Shown here in pieces: positions 50,901-61,412 of a stretch of DNA of 64,000 nt. Both the position numbers and the translations under genes were made by a program. Every line of letters starts with the position of its first letter. Position 1 is the stretch's first letter. Location: contig QVOM02000116.1 in NCBI GenBank assembly GCA_003586115.2, positions 37,038,372-37,102,371 of the forward strand, in the 5' to 3' direction. Below the pieces are notes generated by a model that saw nothing but the letters and a program-made list of their open reading frames with translations, was not told the origin of the DNA and did no database searches. The stretch is from Salvator merianae (lineage: Eukaryota > Chordata > Lepidosauria > Squamata > Teiidae).

Positions 50901-53900
50901 GTGACTAACTGTGCTCCTGAGTGAATGCAGACAATTTGTAGATGGGCCTTTTCTAACACATTTTTTTCATGTGTGTGAATTTTTTTTTTTCACGCAACCC
51001 CCCCCCCCAACACATTTTGAAATAAATGGCTCTATGTTATGGGATACAAGGACTTTGTTGCTATCCTATCCTATCCACACATCATATATCTTCATTATCT
51101 GCAGAAATCATCAAAAGTAAGACACATTCTTCTTCCTACCATTCCCACTGAATTTGTCTTTGAATTCCTATATGAGATGTGGGTTGGGGTGTTGGTATCT
51201 TGGCTGGCATCTGTGTGTTTCAGCATTGCAGTCTGTGAAGAACCTCTGCCCAGGGCATGGGTGAACATGGATTCAGGCGTTTTGTCTGGCATCTCTGTGG
51301 TGCAGGTTTCAGGAATGGTGTTTGTGTGTTTTGGCATTGCCCCATGGTAGAACCTCTTTTGTTGGCTGTGCTGTGCCCCTTTCATTGTAGGCTGTTTTCC
51401 TATATTGACTTGCATTGAGAGACAATCCCCCATTTGAATCAATGTAAATTTTCAGTTGGGTTGGTCAACTCAATGCAAGTCAGTAGAGGTTTCCTTTCCT
51501 CCATTGACTTGTACTTAGAGGTCAGTTCCCCATACAGGTCAATGTAATTGTGAGGTAGATTGGTTAATTCAATGCAAATCAGTGTGATTTGCAGACAGAT
51601 AAATCAACCAAATGCAAGTCATTGACCTGCTCTGGGACCTTTTGGTGAAAGGCGGGATATAAATTCTTAAATAAATAAAATTGGAGGTTTTTGCCAAAGT
51701 TGGTCTAATCTGTGTCTGTTCAATGAAATCAATTACTTGATTTAGGTGGTTTCCATTCTTATGGTTTTTGTTTTTTCTTTTGGAAAATAACCCCACTTTC
51801 CTGTCGCACTGAACAGTGAGAATTCTCAGACCCAATAAATTAGTAGGCAACAAGCTACAGACGTCTCAAGCAATTGGTATTTACTAATTGAAGCCGTAAA
51901 GCATCTGCAGAAAGGTTTTGTTACCGATAAGAAGCCTGATCCAGAGGAGCAGTCAAGCAAGGTCAATGTCAGGCAGGAGTCGTTAGGAAGCCAGGGTCAG
52001 TCAGTCCAATAGAAACATACAGGAATGTGGAAGTTACTTGCAGGAGAGGCTACCAACAACACCCGATGCAGAATTTTCTCAGCTTTTTATTCCTCAGGAC
52101 CAGAGTCAGAGTTCGACAGGTGGGGAGGGCGTGGGCAGTGTTCTTTCAGCATTTGTTTTAGTCTTAAAGCCCTGAGCCTTTTAACCACCTCCTGTCTCTG
52201 CTGCCTAGGGAGAGGTCTCTCGATCTCTGGCATATGAGAATACCCAGGTCCTGGAGAGTCTATTCCACTTGGGTTGGGGTCTTCCGGCCCTAGAAGGTCA
52301 CTGTGTCCTGGTACCTTGTCCTCATCTGAGGATTCCAAGGAATCAGTGTCCACTGGTGCAGGTCAGGGCATGACACCCACATAAATCAAGATACAACTGT
52401 ATTTTATGTAACTATGCACCAGCAACCTGCTTTGCTCAGCTGTTGCTTTGGATTTCTGTCTAGATTGATAACTTTTGATTTTTTTACTAAGAGCGAGTCT
52501 TGTACAAAATTACTTGAAACAGCATTTTGAGGAACTATTTAGCAGGATTGCCATATGGAAAAGAACAAATCTGGAAGAAGGGGCAGCAGTCTACAGGTTA
52601 GTGTGGATTAGGCCAAGCCCTGAACACTCCATTCACACTTTGCATTGGACAAAGCACCATAAATGTTGCCCTAGCTTGATATAGATATAGACCCCTTTAA
52701 AGAGGATTTCTTAACAGATTATTTGGCAATTGAATTATCGTAAATCATTTCTGGATATTTAAAATTTTGCTATTGTAGTTTGTAAGTTTGGGGTTTTTTT
52801 AATGAAAAAGAAAGAAGAAATATCTCGATACTGTATTCTAAACTGCTTTCTTTATCATCCTCTTGGAATGATGCCCCTTGTACATTGTGTGGTGAACAAG
52901 AAGCACTGCAAGTGAAAGGAATTGGCAAAATCAGTGCTTTTTGCCTAGATATGATCAAACATCTGTATCTCCAAACTTTCTCCAAACATTTCCCACTTTC
53001 TGGAGGAATAGTCCCAATATTACGTTTCGTAAAGGGCACTGCTCTCCAGAACAAAGGGTGCATTCCGACATGGCATTTAATCAGTTTGCAGGCCATCTTC
53101 AGTTCCTGCTGGCCCAACATGATCTTCTGTAGTTTTTCTGGACTAAACTGGTGAAATCCAGACTAATTTGCATTCAGATTTAATGAGTGCTCAAGATGTT
53201 CCAGATTGTTAGCCCGCTTTACTTTGCGATGTGAGAACGCAGAAGGAAACTATTTGGGAGGAACCATACTTTTTGGAGGGCGTGCAGAGGGAGGGCTCCC
53301 CGTTTCCTGCTTTCCAATGACAGACTTTGTGGGTGGGGAGGAAGCACAGTAGTTCCTTCCACCTCCATTATCCCCTCTTCCACTGCTGCCAGGAGAAAAG
53401 AATACCGTCCTCCTTTTTACTTGGCCAATCTGCAATCCTTTCTCCTCCTTTCTCCACCACTTCCTCCACTTCCATCTCCTGATTAAACCAAAAAACCACC
53501 ACAGCACTACAGCAAACGTCAGGCAGTGATATGGTTCGCTGCACGCTGCATTCTAGGGAGGAAGGGTACCACAGCCAGCTGACCAGCTGGAGATAACAGT
53601 GGGCTGGGGTGGAAAAGGCAGTTCCAAAATGCATTCCTTGCTCCTGGTTGCTCCCTCTTCTCCTGCAGTCTGGGGACCCTTTCCCTCACTTTAGCGCAAA
53701 AACGTGGCAGCAGAACAGCATCATTAAGGCAAGGCAAGGTTAAACACAGCTCCTGATCTCAAGTGCTTTTGGGGGGCAGACATGTTTGATGTCCTTGCCA
53801 CACTGCCATCAGAGTGTTTTAATTCAAAACACTGCATGTTTGGGGGTGCAGTCCTTTTGCTCCAGCAAAGAACCCACTCAGTATCAATTTTGCCATCAGC

Positions 53901-56900
53901 ACCACACAGCTACATAGTGGGACACATGCTGCTGTGGATGTCTCGGGGCGAAGTGAGGTGGAGTCCATTTGCTGGCCATTAACTACACTATCACAATAAT
54001 GGAGCCCCCCCACATTTTTCCCCTCTTCACAGACCTCTCCATGCTTTTGCGCTACTCTTAAATTGCGCAATTGCACAAAACTGCAATTGCAACAGAGCAG
54101 AAATCACTATCTGCCCTTTAAGAAGCTTTATTGTGTGGCACATGTGGTATTAAAGTTTTACTGTGTAGATACAGGCTGGAAGGGGAGAAGGAACAAATGG
54201 CAAATTATTAGTAACACTGTCAAGTGAATCCATGTTCTGAGATGACAGTGGAGACATATGGAGGGCAGAGCTTGACATGCCCGCCTCTGTAAAGTCAAGA
54301 TTTGAATGTTGACACTGCAACCAATCACTGACTGCACAGGGAGGGAGATTTGGTGCGGGGTGGAGGCAGAAAAAGTATAGTTTCACCATGCCACGCACAG
54401 GAAACATCAGTGTGAGAATGAGCAAGTCTGAATTGAGTCCATGTTAAAATGCAAATATGGGAACGGTCAGAAGATGGACTCAGTCCTTGTATTCTTCTGA
54501 TACGGATTAAATTTATGATGTCAGACTGCACCCTAAATATACTTATAGATTTCTAGGATGATTTTGCACTGGCCAGTATACTGGATTAGCAAGATACTAG
54601 GACCCTCCCTTCTGCATGCTGGTACAGTCTAAGGGAAGCCCTGTCTCTGCCCTCAGAGGGCAGTCTAAGGAGGTGGGGCCTCCCTTAGACCACACCAACA
54701 TGTGGAAGGGAGGATTCTAGTATCTTGCTGGTCTAGTATATTGGCAAGTGCAAAACAGCCCCTCGTTTGTTTCCACATATTGCCTACTGTTGTTTTCAGG
54801 AGGGATTTGATCAGCTATGAAGTTGAAATTATTAATACTAAATAGTGTTTTCTTGTATTTCTTATGTTTTTAGTTATTGGTAAAAAATTAAAATATCCAC
54901 AGTATTTGTAAGCAATAACATTCTGCAAGGATATACGTCTTACACATATGCCAATATTTTTTCAAATATTGTCATTATTAAGCACCAGATGGAGCCAGTG
55001 TTATGCCTGATAAGCATCTTGTACCTGTGCAACAAATAAAACTCACTGATACTTAACATGTTTGTGCAAAGCTTTTGGAAATTGTGGAAATTATTTAAGG
55101 CTACAATGTTAAAGGGAAATACACATCTAGTCAACAATAAATGATGTGTGTGTGGTCCTTTTATATAACATACATTTTCATACTTACCAAGTGTAAGAAA
55201 TGGTGTGCTCCCAGCTGTGATAATAAATGGCACCCCACAAAGCAACAGTAATCCGAAACAACTAACAACAGATAATATTGATGACAGAACTCCAAATAGT
55301 GCAACCCACACTTTTGTTCGTACACAGTCTCTCCTGTAAAAGGATTATGAAAAATACAACCAAATTAAGAATTTCCTAGACATAGCTCTGTTTGTTCTTT
55401 CAAAATACATACATATATATAAATTCTTCCCCATTTTTAGTGGAATCCCAAGGTGACCTCAGAATATCAAAATACAAGATAATACAATACAATCACGCTA
55501 TAAAAATGCTATGAAAACAACACCAAGAGCTGAACAAGAGCAAGATCTGCTCAAAGAAAAATCGGGGTTTGCATTGGAGAAAAAGGTTAAATGCTTTTTC
55601 AGAATAATTATGTGAAGGTTTAGACAACGATTAAACAAGATATAGAAAAATGGGCAATGTTAAAATTGTTATTACTGGGCAGAATTTCTGCAATTAAAAT
55701 GAATATGTTGCCAAAAATGATGTTTTTATTTCAAATGATACCAATCTTGATTAATGGTAAGATGTTTAAACAGTGGCAAAAGGATATTTCAAGGTTTGTA
55801 TGGCAGGGGAAGAAGCCAGTGATACAATTTAAATTATTACAGGATGTAAAAAAAGGGGGTGTTGGGCCTACCAATAGCGGCGTAGCTGAAAGTTTTGCCG
55901 ACTGGGGCGAAGTGGTGGCATAGGAGCGTGAGCGAGGGCGCCCCGCCCTGCAGCCTCCTACTCCCACTGCTGCCCCGATGACTGCTGGGCGGGCGAGCGT
56001 GCCACGGCGCGCTTTCCTTCGCACTCATTCTACAGCGCACCGGGTGGGCAGAAAAGGACCTGGCTCCGTGGGCCGCCTGGGACAACGCGCCGCCAGGGGC
56101 AGCCCCCCCCACTGCCCCCCCTTCCTACGCCACTGCCTACCAAACTTGAAACTGTAATACGAAGCTGCTTGTTTGTTGTGGATAAGAGACTGGATGTGGT
56201 TGAAACACTTAAAATTGTTTCAGTTGGAAGGACATGTTACAGTTAGAAGGACAAGATGGCATGGATATTTGTGGTATGATATAACAAAGGTTAATGTGGC
56301 TTTTAAATATTATTTTGTAAGAAATGCATTGCTAAGAATCTGGAATAGATATAAAGGTGGATTGTATGTGAAAATTCCCCTATGTGTATCCCCATGTGAA
56401 ACCCTTTTCAGGGAAACTGGAAGGAAAGGGTTAGGGTTAACATATGAAAAATTACTGAATTGGGATCAAGAAAAAGGAGAGTTTGTTTTAAAAATAAGAG
56501 AGCAATTGCAAAGTAAGGGTTTTGAGGTGCAATGGTTTATGTATGCACAAATTATAGATTGTTTTAAATTAGATAAAAAGAATGTAAAATTTCAGGAAGA
56601 AAAAACAAATGGGAAGAAGAATGGGAAAAAAGGAGAAAGGGGTTTGATATCTACATTGTATAAGATACTATTGAAATTTGAAACAGAATAGGAACAAGTG
56701 AAAAAATGTATGGTGAAATGGGCAATGAATTTCCAATACAGTATACAAATGGAACAATGGGAGAAAATTGGTTGAAAGATTTCAAATTTACATACAACTC
56801 AAAAGAGAATTTTTAAAAGATGTGATATAGGTGCTACCTTACCCAACACAAATTATCTAAAATATATAAAAATATATCAAATAAATGTTGGAAATGTGGG

Positions 56901-59900
56901 GAAAAGGATGGAACATATTGCCATATGTGGACATCCCCCAAAGTAAAAGCCTTTTGGTTACAGATATATACTGAAATGTAAAATTTATTAAAGATACAGA
57001 TACATTTTAAACCAGAAATCTTTTTATTGATTAAAAGCACTTACATGGTGTTTGTATTTTTGAAATGCCCTCTACCTTCCAATTTGAAGCTGAGAACTTT
57101 GCTTTGATTTGGAAGGTTATGGATGCCCTTCTCCCCACCCGTCAGATTGCAGCAAGAATCTCCAGATGTCATTTGATGGGTGGGGGAGGCTCCCATCATA
57201 GCCTATCCTGTGGGGGGGGGGAGTGGGCATCCCTCCCCTGCCTGTCAAATAGTGACTGGGGATTCTTGCAGCAATTTGACAGAGCAGAAAGTGCACTTGC
57301 ATTACAGAGCAGTGATTGCTGTTTAAAGCTCTCTCTCTTTCCTCTCTGGATTCTGCCAGACCAGCTTTCACCAAGGGGAGGCACCTCCTGTTACGCTCAC
57401 CTGCACTGGCCACCATTGATCTACATATTTTGAAGTGACTGCTGATAATAGTCCACATTCATTTTATGCTATATACCCTCTGTTACCCTTCCCTTGGATA
57501 TGTGAAAGACGGTATCACCAATGGAAACCACTCTGTAATCTGAGGTCCTGCAGAGATTGGCTTGCTCACAGCCCCACTGGTGTGAGAAGCTGTTGGGGTG
57601 GATGCCTGTCAGTGGGCTTTCTCTGTTTCAGTATCTGTCCTTCAGAACAAACTTCCAACTGACCTGAGGCAGGTTGACTTGCAAGGGGTTTTCAAGAATC
57701 AACAGTACACCTGCCTGATTATCTTGGCATTTCCCAAACTCTGAGACATTCCCCACTAGCCAGTGTACTGGACCAGCAAGCACACTAGGAGCCTCCCTTC
57801 TGCACTCTGGTGTGGTCTAAGGGAGGCCTCACCCTGGGTCTCCCCTGTACAGCACCAGCATTTGGAAGGGAGAGTCCTAGTACGCTTGCAGGTCTGGTGC
57901 AGAATCACCCTCTGTTTTGTTATGATATAAGCTAATTTTAAAATTTTTAATGTGATGCATAAAGCTACTGAGCTGCACTATGCTTGTTTGCAAAGCTGCA
58001 AGCACATGGCAACTGTATCTGAGCTTTAAAAGTGGGCCTGTGTGCTAGGCTATAGGAAGCCATGTTCAGAAAAACAGTTCCCTTTGAATCATCATTTGTC
58101 TTTCCCCACTTCTTCCCCCGCTTGCCTTGTAGGCATATTGCAACAGACAACAAGAGCCTTAGCTGGGGTTGGAATCTAAGAGGAAACTGTATTTCTCAAT
58201 AATTCAAACCACAGATTACACTTCTGGAGCAAACACAAGGCTTGGGCTCAATGCAAACCTCCTGTAGTAATGTCAGTCTGGTACATTCTGATTAAGACTT
58301 GTTTTGTTTATCAAGGAAGATTTTATTCTCCAAAAACCAGTTCAGTCTGGAACCTATAGTTGGCACAAGGAAATAACTGCCAAAATTCATTGTGACAGCC
58401 TCGGCTGGTGTGATAGCACACCTTGATTGCTTGATTAACACTTTGGCATGTTAGTGAGTGAATTCTGACCTGGCATTGCTCAACATAACATGACTCTTTT
58501 CTGCCCCCTTTCTGTCTGTTAAAGTGTCCCTTAAAAAAAAAAAAAGTAGCCCCCTCTTCTGTCCACTCCTTCTGTTCCTTCTTAGCTCCTTGGCACTGAA
58601 GAACCAAAAAAGGTATAAAAGCCCCCAGTGTTTCCCATTTAGGCATCTGGAGTTTTGAGCAAAATCTGTCCCTGCTCCTTACTTCTAGAGAGGGCCCAAG
58701 TTCTGGGGAGCAGAGGAAACTCTTGCTCCCGCACCCCCATTGCTGCAAATCACTCTCTACCAAGAAGATTCCTGCTCTTCCTACCAGCTTTTCCTGCTCT
58801 TTGAAGACTATCTGCTTGTTGCTAATCTGTATCACCCAGTGCAGACTCTTTTGCCGTGCTGAAAATCACTAAAAATCTTGGGTGTGCTATCAGTCATGAT
58901 GCCCAACAAGACTTTTGACTTTTGTTGATGGGTTTGTGGAGCTGTTCCACATCCCTCCTTTTTCTGTTATCTTCCACTGCTGGGACCATGAAGCGATTTC
59001 TCATCCCTCTTCTTCTCACTAACTCAGAGAGAGATCACATTCGTGGAAACCTCTGATCTGTGCCTTCCATTGTGTACTATTGTCCTTGCTGTCTATCTGG
59101 TGAACAGCAGCACTCCAGAAAGAGAACCCTCTAGGGATGTGCACGAAATGAATTTTCTCTGTTCGTTTCGCAATGCATCGAAACTTCGTTGCTTCGTTTT
59201 CGCACGAAAACGGAAGTCGCGAAAATGGCGATTTTCGTTTTCGCAGCGAAAATTTTCGAAAACCGGAAGTGCAAAATCAATGAAATAAGTAGCGAAAAAC
59301 AAACGCCGCATATCCCCCTGCCCTCTCCCTTCTATATTTGACCGTCCACGTTGCTAATTTAAGGAGTTGCTTTGTTAAAAGTAAAAATTGCACGGAGCTT
59401 ACTTTTTACCGGCGGCCAGTTTGTAGCAGGATTCAAAGCAACGAAGGTACGTTTGGGGTTCCTCACTGCAGATCAAAAGCAAGCGAAAGCAAGCGAAGGA
59501 ATTTTTTCGCTTTGATTTTTCGTCATTTTCGATGCCTTTTCGACGCTCATGTCTGTGCGCGCACGCGCGCTAACTTCTGTCCCTTTAACTTATCGGCGCG
59601 ACTTGTCGCTGTCTGCCGTCCGTGCCGATCGTTTGGGGCACAGAAATTATTACCTCGCCTACGAGGCGGGCAGGCTTAGTCAGCGACGCACGAAGCAATT
59701 GCCTTCAGCTCAGCGCGTAATTTAGAAGATTGGCGGCAGCCGCAGGATGAAATAACTCCCTACTTCCGAGCAGCAGCGAAATGACGCCTCGTCTTGCCCT
59801 CCCTCCCTACTTCCGAGCAGCAGCAAAATGACGCCTTGTCTTGCCCTCCGTTTCAAAAAGCAGAACTATATACCACCATCAAAGACGTTTTACTAACTCC

Positions 59901-61377
59901 TAGCCATCTGAGTTTCTCATCCTCATGCGGTGCGATCGCTGCGAGGCAGGCGAAGAGTTAAAAAAAATACCATCTTTCCTAATGTGATGCATTACAGTTT
60001 CCACCTCTAGAGGCAGAGACTTGAGGCTACGAAGCTACCGAGCTTCGTTGCTTCGCAGTTTTCGCAGCGAAAAAAGACGAAAAATAGCCGTTCGCGGTGA
60101 GTAGCGAAGGTCACGAAAATTGACGAAAATCGCCGTGACTTTCGCTATTCGCTTTCGCGATAGGGAGGACACTTCGCATTCGATGCGAATGTTGCGAAGC
60201 AACGAAATTCGTACGAAATTTCGTTGCTTCGAAATTTCGTGCACATCCCTAGAACCCTCTGTTTGAGCATTGGATTTGGTTCTGCCTTGGGACAGGAACC
60301 TGAGAAAGTGATCTATTTTTTCTCTCAGGCTCCATTTTTCCTTCCTTATAGCCTTGCAAAGAATCAGGACCTGCCATCTGGAAGGGTGAGAATGCTTTTC
60401 CTCCATTTGGTGTTTGTTTAGGACAGCACTCTGGCTGGAGAACAGGACCAGATGGGGGTGAGAACTATAAACTGGGATCTGGAGCACAGTAACTAAGTGT
60501 TTTGGGGGGCAGTTAAACAGACCTGGGTTAGGCTGGTGAATTTCAATGGATCCAGGTATCAGGAAGAGTCCTAGCATGTAGAAACTTAGTTTTAATCAAG
60601 ATACTAAAAACCTTCACTAGTGAAGCTACTACTTCAGAATGCTAGACCTCCATGAAAATTACTCAGACACATCTAATCCTATTAGCATAATTGGATTTCG
60701 CTGTATATATACTACTGCTTTGCCCGTGCCACTGAATTGGCTGTATTCTGCTGCTTGTCCTTTTGCCTGCTATTTCTTTTGTGTTTTAAATAAAGATCAT
60801 TTTTATTTTAGAACTCCTGTTTGTTTTGAATTGCATTCTCCACTTCACACTTCCTAACAGCCACATAGTAGATCAATTGCATCTGTAAAACCAACCTCTT
60901 AATGCTCAAGACCCGATGTAGTGAATTGGAAGCTACATTTCCCAAACCGGTTCTTACTGTTTTTATTTATAAGATGTTTGGGCACTGCAATGTGGCTGAA
61001 TAGAATATAAATCTGAATAAATAAATGAGTAAAATATCTAAACTTTTGCTCTGAATAAAAGTGAATTCTCTGAACAAATCTACTTCTTCAGGTGGTAGAC
61101 ACAACATGTGTTACTGAGTTAAAAAAAAAATCTACTAAGATATAAAAGAAAAGAAATTACCTTGCACATGATAAAAGTGTAAAGGCTATTGTTAAAAGAA
61201 ACGTGATTAAAACCAATGGGATCACGTCTTCAGCAACTTTCATAAATTCTTGTGTTTTGGACAGTGAAGTAAAGTAGGCCACCTGCAAGGTTTGTGGAGG
61301 GAAAGAAGATAAACTGTTAACAATATTTTATCTTTTCTGACAGATGCACTTAGTGGGGTTTTTTTCCAAACAGGACA

Positions 61378-61412
<35 letters not shown>

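Noticed and set aside
52087..52353. 88-codon acidic frame as a host gene
   Set aside because: It lies inside a putative LTR and has no domain or splice partners.
59338..59679. 113-codon frame as a transposase remnant
   Set aside because: No hAT dimerisation or zinc-finger motifs; composition-driven frame inside a non-autonomous element.
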